From Micromussa lordhowensis (taxonomy: Eukaryota; Cnidaria; Anthozoa; Scleractinia; Lobophylliidae), in assembly GCA_964020085.1 (NCBI GenBank), contig OZ026608.1, positions 4,744,890-4,808,889 on the forward strand: 64,000 bases of DNA. Reading direction: 5' to 3'. Position numbers and translations under genes: made by a program. Within the stretch, counting starts at the first letter, position 1. Each line of letters begins with the position of its first letter. Under the pieces are notes generated by a model. The model saw nothing but the letters and a program-made list of their open reading frames with translations, did not search any database and was not told the origin of the DNA. Positions 20,141-33,556 of this stretch are shown here, piece after piece.

Positions 20141-22294
20141 AATATAGCGTAAGAATTAGATGGCTTATATATTGAAGACAAAAGTCATTTTATCTGTCAT
20201 ATGGTAAGCACTGGAGTCGCAGATTAAAAAGTGTGCGCATGCGCCCTGCTAAAGGTAACATACATACAGTCATAAGCTTATTCCGAATAACTACAGGAGC
20301 TAATATCTTGGAGACATTACATTTACAGTTAAAATACATAACATCTACAGATGCCTACTAAATATGTCTGGATTTATGAAAACCGTGTTAAAACGAAATC
20401 AAGTGGTTTTTTTTTAATTGCTTATTTCTTCAATTTAATTTTCTTCCTTGCTCTCGCTATGACAGCAGATTGTAATTCGTACCTAGCATGAATTGTAGAG
20501 AACTTCTTGCCGCATGTTTCATTGATCTTCCCTTTTTTTAAATTATTTATCCTACCAACCCCACCCCCCCCCCTCCCCCTTCGAATTTCTACTAGGTTTA
20601 GTCCAGGCTTCACTCGTTTGAATTCAGTTCGCGCGTTCGTTGACTCTGACATGGAGCCGATCGCTTAGCGTTCTGTATTTGCTGTCTAAAGGAAGTCTGC
20701 CTGAGGACATCATTAAGTCCAATGAAGGTGCAAGTCTAACGGTTTGCTAGCAAGCGTCGTCTATTATCCTACGCGGTAAGGCGGGCCTGATATGTATCAA
20801 CGGAACATTTAGTCCCGTAAGGGCTTATAGGTGCAATGGACTAGAAATTTCCAGCTGCTGTTGGCGTTATTTGCCCTGAACTTTGATTTGGCTAAAGACT
20901 TAGAAAAAAATCTGTTGAAATGTGGATATGCCATTCCGCGCTCGACAAAAATCAAGTTCATCCGGGACATTGCTATTTGCAAGCAAAGCATGGCCAGGAG
21001 CAGAGTGAAGAACATGAGTTCAAGCGCTGATCGTGAGTAGAATTTCCTTGTTTGATCAATTTTAGGCGTTCTCGGCTTCGCTAACTATCAGAACTGTCTG
21101 TGATTCGCTAGCGCGGAAGAATTTTATTTGCGTGTCTTCCGGCTGATGATTGATCAGTTTGTTGAAGTGTTGACATGTTGAAGTGCTCGCCAACTCACGA
21201 TTATGGCCTAGTTTGTTTAAAGTTCGATCCATTCTCGATGTAGGAAGCTCTTGTTTAGTCCATTTAGGACGATGCAGGTTATAGAAAGCTAAACTTGATC
21301 AACTCTCCGCCGCCGTTTTTGACATCTGTGCCTTCGTGTGTTTATGTAGACCGTGGCTCCAATTTCATGTTCAAAGCACTCTTAATTAAATTGTAGAATT
21401 CATGATTCATCGAAAAGACGGTGAAACTAGTCCTCCTGGCCTGAAAAGGCATCCATGAGAGTTATTTCCCTTTATTTGAGCTATGATAAGCCTTGTGGAA
21501 AGCTAGCGCTAAGACAGAATTGTATCACGATTATCAGTGACAAGTCAAATTCTGTGGCTACGTTTTTGCGAATCCAGACAGATATTGAAAGTAAATGTCA
21601 CGTAAGGGCTACTAGTTGGCTGAAATGTAGAAGCAAATAGTCCATTTGACTGCTTACAATGCTCTTTTTGCCATGACTGGCTAATTTAATGCCTAGGAAA
21701 GACATAGTGAGGTCATTTAGCTAAAATCACAGAGGTTAAACATGTCTAAATTAGTGCCGCGAATCAAGTGATCAATTTAAGCTCTGATTAAGCTTTGTTT
21801 GGCTAGTTCGACTCATTTGAAGCGATTTCAAAGGCTTGCATAGGCATGACATAGCTTCTATTAAAGAGTACATGAGGTAGAAAGCACTCTCAGTACTACA
21901 TGGTTTTATTTATGTACACTATCTGACCGATTTCCTAAAAAACGTGCCTGCTGTTTTTAGTGCCTGCAGTCTTTAACACGGTTTTCATAAATCCAGACAT
22001 AAATACATAATATTTAAAGATATATTTATTAAAAAGAAGAGCCGCTGTACAAAATGCGGCCCTGGATTCTCTTTTAAAACCAGTAAACTCATAGGTAGGG
22101 ATAAAATCAGCTAGCGCATTCCGCAACTTAGCTGATACGTAAAAAAAAAGAGAAAAACGCAGTACCTCCAGACACCGGCGCTGGAGCGTCGTACCAAACG
22201 AGTCATCCCGGGATTTCGGCCCGTGCGATCGCTTTTGGACGCAGTTGGCCCTTCGCTGCTTTCTGCTACCGACCTTGCCTCCCGGTACGGCATT
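20065..22294 (+). repeat. Unit 10 (2230 bp)
   Basis: Private changes are 'gcatgaattg' (20488), 'ctagaaattt' (20842) and an extra A at 'ctaaaaaacg' (21938). Confidence 0.97.
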
Positions 22295-22370
22295 GAGGGA
22301 GAGATATGTCGGCCCCTAAACCATATGTGACAAATCCCACGCCTACTCACAGCTCCAAACCGCCCTTGTC
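22154..22370 (-). ncRNA. Candidate Pol III RNA gene, copy 10
   Basis: Body and upstream elements as in copy 1. Confidence 0.45.
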
Positions 22371-24528
22371 AATATAGCGTAAGAATTAGATGGCTTATAT
22401 ATTGAAGACAAAAGTCATTTTATCTGTCATATGGTAAGCACTGGAGTCGCAGATTAAAAAGTGTGCGCATGCGCCCTGCTAAAGGTAACATACATACAGT
22501 CATAAGCTTATTCCGAATAACTACAGGAGCTAATATCTTGGAGACATTACATTTACAGTTAAAATACATAACATCTACAGATGCCTACTAAATATGTCTG
22601 GATTTATGAAAACCGTGTTAAAACGAAATCAAGTGGTTTTTTTTTAATTGCTTATTTCTTCAATTTAATTTTCTTCCTTGCTCTCGCTATGACAGCAGAT
22701 TGTAATTCGTACCTAGCATGAAATGTAGAGAACTTCTTGCCGCATGTTTCATTGATCTTCCCTTTTTTTAAATTATTTATCCTACCAACCCCAACCCCCC
22801 CCCCCCCCTCCCCCTTCGAATTTCTACTAGGTTTAGTCCAGGCTTCACTCGTTTGAATTCAGTTCGCGCGTTCGTTGACTCTGACATGGAGCCGATCGCT
22901 TAGCGTTCTGTATTTGCTGTCTAAAGGAAGTCTGCCTGAGGACATCATTAAGTCCAATGAAGGTGCAAGTCTAACGGTTTGCTAGCAAGCGTCGTCTATT
23001 ATCCTACGCGGTAAGGCGGGCCTGATATGTATCAACGGAACATTTAGTCCCGTAAGGGCTTATAGGTGCAATGGACTAGACATTTCCAGCTGCTGTTGGC
23101 GTTATTTGCCCTGAACTTTGATTTGGCTAAAGACTTAGAAAAAAATCTGTTGAAATGTGGATATGCCATTCCGCGCTCGACAAAAATCAAGTTCATCCGG
23201 GACATTGCTATTTGCAAGCAAAGCATGGCCAGGAGCAGAGTGAAGAACATGAGTTCAAGCGCTGATCGTGAGTAGAATTTCCTTGTTTGATCAATTTTAG
23301 GCGTTCTCGGCTTCGCTAACTATCAGAACTGTCTGTGATTCGCTAGCGCGGAAGAATTTTATTTGCGTGTCTTCCGGCTGATGATTGATCAGTTTGTTGA
23401 AGTGTTGACATGTTGAAGTGCTCGCCAACTCACGATTATGGCCTAGTTTGTTTAAAGTTCGATCCATTCTCGATGTAGGAAGCTCTTGTTTAGTCCATTT
23501 AGGACGATGCAGGTTATAGAAAGCTAAACTTGATCAACTCTCCGCCGCCGTTTTTGACATCTGTGCCTTCGTGTGTTTATGTAGACCGTGGCTCCAATTT
23601 CATGTTCAAAGCACTCTTAATTAAATTGTAGAATTCATGATTCATCGAAAAGACGGTGAAACTAGTCCTCCTGGCCTGAAAAGGCATCCATGAGAGTTAT
23701 TTCCCTTTATTTGAGCTATGATAAGCCTTGTGGAAAGCTAGCGCTAAGACAGAATTGTATCACGATTATCAGTGACAAGTCAAATTCTGTGGCTACGTTT
23801 TTGCGAATCCAGACAGATATTGAAAGTAAATGTCACGTAAGGGCTACTAGTTGGCTGAAATGTAGAAGCAAATAGTCCATTTGACTGCTTACAATGCTCT
23901 TTTTGCCATGGCTGGCTAATTTAATGCCTAGGAAAGACATAGTGAGGTCATTTAGCTAAAATCACAGAGGTTAAACATGTCTAAATTAGTGCCGCGAATC
24001 AAGTGATCAATTTAAGCTCTGATTAAGCTTTGTTTGGCTAGTTCGACTCATTTGAAGCGATTTCAAAGGCTTGCATAGGCATGACATAGCTTCTATTAAA
24101 GAGTACATGAGGTAGAAAGCACTCTCAGTACTACATGGTTTTATTTATGTACACTATCTGACCGATTTCCTAAAAACGTGCCTGCTGTTTTTAGTGCCTG
24201 CAGTCTTTAACACGGTTTTCATAAATCCAGACATAAATACATAATATTTAAAGATATATTTATTAAAAAGAAGAGCCGCTGTACAAAATGCGGCCCTGGA
24301 TTCTCTTTTAAAACCAGTAAACTCATAGGTAGGGATAAAATCAGCTAGCGCATTCCGCAACTTAGCTGATACGTAAAAAAAAAGAGAAAAACGCAGTACC
24401 TCCAGACACCGGCGCTGGAGCGTCGTACCAAACGAGTCATCCCGGGATTTCGGCCCGTGCGATCGCTTTTGGACGCAGTTGGCCCTTCGCTGCTTTCTGC
24501 TACCGACCTTGCCTCCCGGTACGGCATT
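22295..24528 (+). repeat. Unit 11 (2234 bp)
   Basis: The C tract begins 'ccccaaccc' (near 22791) instead of 'ccccaccc'. A private 'gccatggctgg' lies near 23907. Confidence 0.97.
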
Positions 24529-24604
24529 GAGGGAGAGATATGTCGGCCCCTAAACCATATGTGACAAATCCCACGCCTACTCACAGCTCCAAACCGCCCT
24601 TGTC
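24388..24604 (-). ncRNA. Candidate Pol III RNA gene, copy 11
   Basis: Body and upstream elements as in copy 1. Confidence 0.45.
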
Positions 24605-26743
24605 AATATAGCGTAAGAATTAGATGGCTTATATATTGAAGACAAAAGTCATTTTATCTGTCATATGGTAAGCACTGGAGTCGCAGATTAAAAAGTGTGC
24701 GCATGCGCCCTGCTAAAGGTAACATACATACAGTCATAAGCTTATTCCGAATAACTACAGGAGCTAATATCTTGGAGACATTACATTTACAGTTAAAATA
24801 CATAACATCTACAGATGCCTACTAAATATGTCTGGATTTATGAAAACCGTGTTAAAACGAAATCAAGTGGTTTTTTTTTTAATTGCTTATTTCTTCAATT
24901 TAATTTTCTTCCTTGCTCTCGCTATGACTGCAGATTGTAATTCGTACCTAGCATGAAATGTAGAGAACTTCTTGCCGCATGTTTCATTGATCTTCCCTTT
25001 TTTTAAATTATTTATCCTACCAACCCCACCCCCCCCCCCTCCCCCTTCGAATTTCTACTAGGTTTAGTCCAGGCTTCACTCGTTTGAATTCAGTTCGCGC
25101 GTTTGTTGACTCTGACATGGAGCCGATCGCTTAGCGTTCTGTATTTGCTGTCTAAAGGAAGTCTGCCTGAGGACATCATTAAGTCCAATGAAGGTGCAAG
25201 TCTAACGGTTTGCTAGCAAGCGTCGTCTATTATCCTACGCGGTAAGGCGGGCCTGATATGTATCAACGGAACATTTAGTCCCGTAAGGGCTTATAGGTGC
25301 AATGGACTAGACATTTCCAGCTGCTGTTGGCGTTATTTGCCCTGAACTTTGATTTGGCTAAAGACTTAGAAAAAAATCTGTTGAAATGTGGATATGCCAT
25401 TCCGCGCTCGACAAAAATCAAGTTCATCCGGGACATTGCTATTTGCAAGCAAAGCATGGCCAGGAGCAGAGTGAAGAACATGAGTTCAAGCGCTGATCGT
25501 GAGTAGAATTTCCTTGTTTGATCAATTTTAGGCGTTCTCGGCTTCGCTAACTATCAGAACTGTCTGTGATTCGCTAGCGCGGAAGAATTTTATTTGCGTG
25601 TCTTCCGGCTGATGATTGATCAGTTTGTTGAAGTGTTGACATGTTGAAGTGCTCGCCAACTCACGATTATGGCCTAGTTTGTTTAAAGTTCGATCCATTC
25701 TCGATGTAGGAAGCTCTTGTTTAGTCCATTTAGGACGATGCAGGTTATAGAAAGCTAAACTTGATCAACTCTCCGCCGCCGTTTTTGACATCTGTGCCTT
25801 CGTGTGTTTATGTAGACCGTGGCTCCAATTTCATGTTCAAAGCACTCTTAATTAAATTGTAGAATTCATGATTCATCGAAAAGACGGTGAAACTAGTCCT
25901 CCTGGCCTGAAAAGGCATCCATGAGAGTTATTTCCCTTTATTTGAGCTATGATAAGCCTTGTGGAAAGCTAGCGCTAAGACAGAATTGTATCACGATTAT
26001 CAGTGACAAGTCAAATTCTGTGGCTACGTTTTTGCGAATCCAGACAGATATTGAAAGTAAATGTCACGTAAGGGCTACTAGTTGGCTGAAATGTAGAAGC
26101 AAATAGTCCATTTGACTGCTTACAATGCTCTTTTTGCCATGACTGGCTAATTTAATGCCTAGGAAAGACATAGTGAGGTCATTTAGCTAAAATCACAGAG
26201 GTTAAACATGTCTAAATTAGTGCCGCGAATCAAGTGATCAATTTAAGCTCTGATTAAGCTTTGTTTGGCTAGTTCGACTCATTTGAAGCGATTTCAAAGG
26301 CTTGCATAGGCATGACATAGCTTCTATTAAAGAGTACATGAGGTAGAAAGCACTCTCAGTACTACATGGTTTTATTTATGTACACTATCTGACCGATTTC
26401 CTAAAAACGTGCCTGCAGTCTTTAACACGGTTTTCATAAATCCAGACATAAATACATAATATTTAAAGATATATTTATTAAAAAGAAGAGCCGCTGTACA
26501 AAATGCGGCCCTGGATTCTCTTTTAAAACCAGTAAACTCATAGGTAGGGATAAAATCAGCTAGCGCATTCCGCAACTTAGCTGATACGTAAAAAAAAAGA
26601 GAAAAACGCAGTACCTCCAGACACCGGCGCTGGAGCGTCGTACCAAACGAGTCATCCCGGGATTTCGGCCCGTGCGATCGCTTTTGGACGCAGTTGGCCC
26701 TTCGCTGCTTTCTGCTACCGACCTTGCCTCCCGGTACGGCATT
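24529..26743 (+). repeat. Unit 12 (2215 bp), 16-bp deletion
   Basis: Has the 16-bp deletion (junction near 26410). Private changes are 'atgactgcag' (24926) and 'gcgtttgttg' (25101). Confidence 0.97.
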
Positions 26744-26819
26744 GAGGGAGAGATATGTCGGCCCCTAAACCATATGTGACAAATCCCACGCCTACTCACA
26801 GCTCCAAACCGCCCTTGTC
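26603..26819 (-). ncRNA. Candidate Pol III RNA gene, copy 12
   Basis: Body and upstream elements as in copy 1. Confidence 0.45.
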
Positions 26820-28975
26820 AATATAGCGTAAGAATTAGATGGCTTATATATTGAAGACAAAAGTCATTTTATCTGTCATATGGTAAGCACTGGAGTCGCA
26901 GATTAAAAAGTGTGCGCATGCGCCCTGCTAAAGGTAACATACATACAGTCATAAGCTTATTCCGAATAACTACAGGAGCTAATATCTTGGAGACATTACA
27001 TTTACAGTTAAAATACATAACATCTACAGATGCCTACTAAATATGTCTGGATTTATGAAAACCGTGTTAAAACGAAATCAAGTGGTTTTTTTTTTAATTG
27101 CTTATTTCTTCAATTTAATTTTCTTCCTTGCTCTCGCTATGACAGCAGATTGTAATTCGTACCTAGCATGAAATGTAGAGAACTTCTTGCCGCATGTTTC
27201 ATTGATCTTCCCTTTTTTTAAATTATTTATCCTACCAACCCCACCCCCCCCCCCCTCCCCCTTCGAATTTCTACTAGGTTTAGTCCAGGCTTCACTCGTT
27301 TGAATTCAGTTCGCGCGTTCGTTGACTCTGACATGGAGCCGATCGCTTAGCGTTCTGTATTTGCTGTCTAAAGGAAGTCTGCCTGAGGACATCATTAAGT
27401 CCAATGAAGGTGCAAGTCTAACGGTTTGCTAGCAAGCGTCGTCTATTATCCTACGCGGTAAGGCGGGCCTGATATGTATCAACGGAACATTTAGTCCCGT
27501 AAGGGCTTATAGGTGCAATGGACTAGACATTTCCAGCTGCTGTTGGCGTTATTTGCCCTGAACTTTGATTTGGCTAAAGACTTAGAAAAAAATCTGTTGA
27601 AATGTGGATATGCCATTCCGCGCTCGACAAAAATCAAGTTCATCCGGGACATTGCTATTTGCAAGCAAAGCATGGCCAGGAGCAGAGTGAAGAACATGAG
27701 TTCAAGCGCTGATCGTGAGTAGAATTTCCTTGTTTGATCAATTTTAGGCGTTCTCGGCTTCGCTAACTATCAGAACTGTCTGTGATTCGCTAGCGCGGAA
27801 GAATTTTATTTGCGTGTCTTCCGGCTGATGATTGATCAGTTTGTTGAAGTGTTGACATGTTGAAGTGCTCGCCAACTCACGATTATGGCCTAGTTTGTTT
27901 AAAGTTCGATCCATTCTCGATGTAGGAAGCTCTTGTTTAGTCCATTTAGGACGATGCAGGTTATAGAAAGCTAAACTTGATCAACTCTCCGCCGCCGTTT
28001 TTGACATCTGTGCCTTCGTGTGTTTATGTAGACCGTGGCTCCAATTTCATGTTCAAAGCACTCTTAATTAAATTGTAGAATTCATGATTCATCGAAAAGA
28101 CGGTGAAACTAGTCCTCCTGGCCTGAAAAGGCATCCATGAGAGTTATTTCCCTTTATTTGAGCTATGATAAGCCTTGTGGAAAGCTAGCGCTAAGACAGA
28201 ATTGTATCACGATTATCAGTGACAAGTCAAATTCTGTGGCTACGTTTTTGCGAATCCAGACAGATATTGAAAGTAAATGTCACGTAAGGGCTACTAGTTG
28301 GCTGAAATGTAGAAGCAAATAGTCCATTTGACTGCTTACAATGCTCTTTTTGCCATGACTGGCTAATTTAATGCCTAGGAAAGACATAGTGAGGTCATTT
28401 AGCTAAAATCACAGAGGTTAAACATGTCTAAATTAGTGCCGCGAATCAAGTGATCAATTTAAGCTCTGATTAAGCTTTGTTTGGCTAGTTCGACTCATTT
28501 GAAGCGATTTCAAAGGCTTGCATAGGCATGACATAGCTTCTATTAAAGAGTACATGAGGTAGAAAGCACTCTCAGTACTACATGGTTTTATTTATGTACA
28601 CTATCTGACCGATTTCCTAAAAACGTGCCTGCTGTTTTTAGTGCCTGCAGTCTTTAACACGGTTTTCATAAATCCAGACATAAATACATAATATTTAAAG
28701 ATATATTTATTAAAAAGAAGAGCCGCTGTACAAAATGCGGCCCTGGATTCTCTTTTAAAACCAGTAAACTCATAGGTAGGGATAAAATCAGCTAGCGCAT
28801 TCCGCAACTTAGCTGATACGTAAAAAAAAAGAGAAAAACGCAGTACCTCCAGACACCGGCGCTGGAGCGTCGTACCAAACGAGTCATCCCGGGATTTCGG
28901 CCCGTGCGATCGCTTTTGGACGCAGTTGGCCCTTCGCTGCTTTCTGCTACCGACCTTGCCTCCCGGTACGGCATT
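26744..28975 (+). repeat. Unit 13 (2232 bp)
   Basis: Essentially the majority sequence. No private variant noticed outside tract lengths. Confidence 0.97.
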
Positions 28976-29051
28976 GAGGGAGAGATATGTCGGCCCCTAA
29001 ACCATATGTGACAAATCCCACGCCTACTCACAGCTCCAAACCGCCCTTGTC
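28835..29051 (-). ncRNA. Candidate Pol III RNA gene, copy 13
   Basis: One substitution (A at 29060) between the predicted start and the TATA box. Body as in copy 1. Confidence 0.45.
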
Positions 29052-31267
29052 AATATAGCATAAGAATTAGATGGCTTATATATTGAAGACAAAAGTCATT
29101 TTATCTGTCATATGGTAAGCACTGGAGTCGCAGATTAAAAAGTGTGCGCATGCGCCCTGCTAAAGGTAACATACATACAGTCATAAGCTTATTCCGAATA
29201 ACTACAGGAGCTAATATCTTGGAGACATTACATTTACAGTTAAAATACATAACATCTACAGATGCCTACTAAATATGTCTGGATTTATGAAAACCGTGTT
29301 AAAACGAAATCAAGTGGTTTTTTTTAAATTGCTTATTTCTTCAATTTAATTTTCTTCCTTGCTCTCGCTATGACAGCAGATTGTAATTCGTACCTAGCAT
29401 GAAATGTAGAGAACTTCTTGCCGCATGTTTCATTGATCTTCCCTTTTTTTAAATTATTTATCCTACCAACCCCACCCCCCCCCCCCTCCCCCTTCGAATT
29501 TCTACTAGGTTTAGTCCAGGCTTCACTCGCGTTTGAATTCAGTTCGCGCGTTCGTTGACTCTGACATGGAGCCGATCGCTTAGCGTTCTGTATTTGCTGT
29601 CTAAAGGAAGTCTGCCTGAGGACATCATTAAGTCCAATGAAGGTGCAAGTCTAACGGTTTGCTAGCAAGCGTCGTCTATTATCCTACGCGGTAAGGCGGG
29701 CCTGATATGTATCAACGGAACATTTAGTCCCGTAAGAGTAGGCCGTTTGCCCTGTAGCGATAATGTTGTGCTTGCTTTAGACAGCAAAGATCTTTAGCCA
29801 CACCAATTTAGGGCTTATAGGTGCAATGGACTAGACATTTCCAGCTGCTGTTGGCGTTATTTGCCCTGAACTTTGATTTGGCTAAAGACTTAGAAAATAA
29901 TCTGTTGAAATGTGGATATGCCATTCCGCGCTCGACAAAAATCAAGTTCATCCGGGACATTGCTATTTGCAAGCAAAGCATGGCCAGGAGCAGAGTGAAG
30001 AACATGAGTTCAAGCGCTGATCGTGAGTAGAATTTCCTTGTTTGATCAATTTTAGGCGTTCTCGGCTTCGCTAACTATCAGAACTGTCTGTGATTCGCTA
30101 GCGCGGAAGAATTTTATTTGCGTGTCTTCCGGCTGATGATTGATCAGTTTGTTGAAGTGTTGACATGTTGAAGTGCTCGCCAACTCACGATTATGGCCTA
30201 GTTTGTTTAAAGTTCGATCCATTCTCGATGTAGGAAGCTCTTGTTTAGTCCATTTAGGACGATGCAGGTTATAGAAAGCTAAACTTGATCAACTCTCCGC
30301 CGCCGTTTTTGACATCTGTGCCTTCGTGTGTTTATGTAGACCGTGGCTCCAATTTCATGTTCAAAGCACTCTTAATTAAATTGTAGAATTCATGATTCAT
30401 CGAAAAGACGGTGAAACTAGTCCTCCTGGCCTGAAAAGGCATCCATGAGAGTTATTTCCCTTTATTTGAGCTATGATAAGCCTTGTGGAAAGCTAGCGCT
30501 AAGACAGAATTGTATCACGATTATCAGTGACAAGTCAAATTCTGTGGCTACGTTTTTGCGAATCCAGACAGATATTGAAAGTAAATGTCACGTAAGGGCT
30601 ACTAGTTGGCTGAAATGTAGAAGCAAATAGTCCATTTGACTGCTTACAATGCTCTTTTTGCCATGACTGGCTAATTTAATGCCTAGGAAAGACATAGTGA
30701 GGTCATTTAGCTAAAATCACAGAGGTTAAACATGTCTAAATTAGTGCCGCGAATCAAGTGATCAATTTAAGCTCTGATTAAGCTTTGTTTGGCTAGTTCG
30801 ACTCATTTGAAGCGATTTCAAAGGCTTGCATAGGCATGACATAGCTTCTATTAAAGAGTACATGAGGTAGAAAGCACTCTCAGTACTACATGGTTTTATT
30901 TATGTACACTATCTGACCGATTTCCTAAAAACGTGCCTGCAGTCTTTAACACGGTTTTCATAAATCCAGACATAAATACATAATATTTAAAGATATATTT
31001 ATTAAAAAGAAGAGCCGCTGTACAAAATGCGGCCCTGGATTCTCTTTTAAAACCAGTAAACTCATAGGTAGGGATAAAATCAGCTAGCGCATTCCGCAAC
31101 TTAGCTGATACGTAAAAAAAAAGAGAAAAACGCAGTACCTCCAGACACCGGCGCTGGAGCGTCGTACCAAACGAGTCATCCCGGGATTTCGGCCCGTGCG
31201 ATCGCTTTTGGACGCAGTTGGCCCTTCGCTGCTTTCTGCTACCGACCTTGCCTCCCGGTACGGCATT
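28976..31267 (+). repeat. Unit 14 (2292 bp), 74-bp insertion and 16-bp deletion
   Basis: The most diverged unit. It has 'agcataag' as in unit 1, an extra CG at 'cactcgcgtttg' (29526, shared with unit 19), a 74-bp insertion (29737-29810), 'gaaaataatc' (29893), and the 16-bp deletion (near 30935). Confidence 0.97.
29737..29810. other. 74-bp insertion unique to unit 14
   Basis: The majority 'cccgtaagggcttatagg' is interrupted after 'cccgtaag' by 74 bp that occur nowhere else in the window. ATTTAG precedes the site (29722-29727) and also closes the insertion (29806-29811), a 6-bp direct repeat that may mark a target duplication or microhomology. A 5-bp inverted repeat (TTGCT/AGCAA) lies inside. 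I do not recognise its origin. Confidence 0.9.
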
Positions 31268-31343
31268 GAGGGAGAGATATGTCGGCCCCTAAACCATATG
31301 TGACAAATCCCACGCCTACTCACAGCTCCAAACCGCCCTTGTC
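31127..31343 (-). ncRNA. Candidate Pol III RNA gene, copy 14
   Basis: Body and upstream elements as in copy 1, despite the strong divergence elsewhere in unit 14. Confidence 0.45.
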
Positions 31344-33480
31344 AATATAGCGTAAGAATTAGATGGCTTATATATTGAAGACAAAAGTCATTTTATCTGT
31401 CATATGGTAAGCACTGGAGTCGCAGATTAAAAAGTGTGCGCATGCGCCCTGCTAAAGGTAACATACATACAGTCATAAGCTTATTCCGAATAACTACAGG
31501 AGCTAATATCTTGGAGACATTACATTTACAGTTAAAATACATAACATCTACAGATGCCTACTAAATATGTCTGGATTTATGAAAACCGTGTTAAAACGAA
31601 ATCAAGTGGTTTTTTTTTAATTGCTTATTTCTTCAATTTAATTTTCTTCCTTGCTCTCGCTATGACAGCAGATTGTAATTCGTACCTAGCATGAAATGTA
31701 GAGAACTTCTTGCCGCATGTTTCATTGATCTTCCCTTTTTTTAAATTATTTATCCTACCAACCCCACCCCCCCCCCTCCCCCTTCGAATTTCTACTAGGT
31801 TTAGTCCAGGCTTCACTCGTTTGAATTCAGTTCGCGCGTTCGTTGACTCTGACATGGAGCCGATCGCTTAGCGTTCTGTATTTGCTGTCTAAAGGAAGTC
31901 TGCCTGAGGACATCATTAAGTCCAATGAAGGTGCAAGTCTAACGGTTTGCTAGCAAGCGTCGTCTATTATCCTACGCGGTAAGGCGGGCCTGATATGTAT
32001 CAACGGAACATTTAGTCCCGTAAGGGCTTATAGGTGCAATGGACTAGACATTTCCAGCTGCTGTTGGCGTTATTTGCCCTGAACTTTGATTTGGCTAAAG
32101 ACTTAGAAAAAAATCTGTTGAAATGTGGATATGCCATTCCGCGCTCGACAAAAATCAAGTTCATCCGGGACATTGCTATTTGCAAGCAAAGCATGGCCAG
32201 GAGCAGAGTGAAGAACATGAGTTCAAGCGCTGATCGTGAGTAGAATTTCCTTGTTTGATCAATTTTAGGCGTTCTCGGCTTCGCTAACTATCAGAACTGT
32301 CTGTGATTCGCTAGCGCGGAAGAATTTTATTTGCGTGTCTTCCGGCTGATGATTGATCAGTTTGTTGAAGTGTTGACATGTTGAAGTGCTCGCCAACTCA
32401 CGATTATGGCCTAGTTTGTTTAAAGTTCGATCCATTCTCGATGTAGGAAGCTCTTGTTTAGTCCATTTAGGACGATGCAGGTTATAGAAAGCTAAACTTG
32501 ATCAACTCTCCGCCGCCGTTTTTGACATCTGTGCCTTCGTGTGTTTATGTAGACCGTGGCTCCAATTTCATGTTCAAAGCACTCTTAATTAAATTGTAGA
32601 ATTCATGATTCATCGAAAAGACGGTGAAACTAGTCCTCCTGGCCTGAAAAGGCATCCATGAGAGTTATTTCCCTTTATTTGAGCTATGATAAGCCTTGTG
32701 GAAAGCTAGCGCTAAGACAGAATTGTATCACGATTATCAGTGACAAGTCAAATTCTGTGGCTACGTTTTTGCGAATCCAGACAGATATTGAAAGTAAATG
32801 TCACGTAAGGGCTACTAGTTGGCTGAAATGTAGAAGCAAATAGTCCATTTGACTGCTTACAATGCTCTTTTTGCCATGACTGGCTAATTTAATGCCTAGG
32901 AAAGACATAGTGAGGTCATTTAGCTAAAATCACAGAGGTTAAACATGTCTAAATTAGTGCCGCGAATCAAGTGATCAATTTAAGCTCTGATTAAGCTTTG
33001 TTTGGCTAGTTCGACTCATTTGAAGCGATTTCAAAGGCTTGCATAGGCATGACATAGCTTCTATTAAAGAGTACATGAGGTAGAAAGCACTCTCAGTACT
33101 ACATGGTTTTATTTATGTACACTATCTGACCGATTTCCTAAAAACGTGCCTGCAGTCTTTAACACGGTTTTCATAAATCCAGACATAAATACATAATATT
33201 TAAAGATATATTTATTAAAAAGAAGAGCCGCTGTACAAAATGCGGCCCTGGATTCTCTTTTAAAACCAGTAAACTCATAGGTAGGGATAAAATCAGCTAG
33301 CGCATTCCGCAACTTAGCTGATACGTAAAAAAAAAGAGAAAAACGCAGTACCTCCAGACACCGGCGCTGGAGCGTCGTACCAAACGAGTCATCCCGGGAT
33401 TTCGGCCCGTGCGATCGCTTTTGGACGCAGTTGGCCCTTCGCTGCTTTCTGCTACCGACCTTGCCTCCCGGTACGGCATT
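31268..33480 (+). repeat. Unit 15 (2213 bp), 16-bp deletion
   Basis: Carries the 16-bp deletion (junction near 33148), adjacent to unit 14 with the same deletion. Otherwise close to the majority sequence. Confidence 0.97.
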
Positions 33481-33556
33481 GAGGGAGAGATATGTCGGCC
33501 CCTAAACCATATGTGACAAATCCCACGCCTACTCACAGCTCCAAACCGCCCTTGTC
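33340..33556 (-). ncRNA. Candidate Pol III RNA gene, copy 15
   Basis: Body and upstream elements as in copy 1. Confidence 0.45.
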
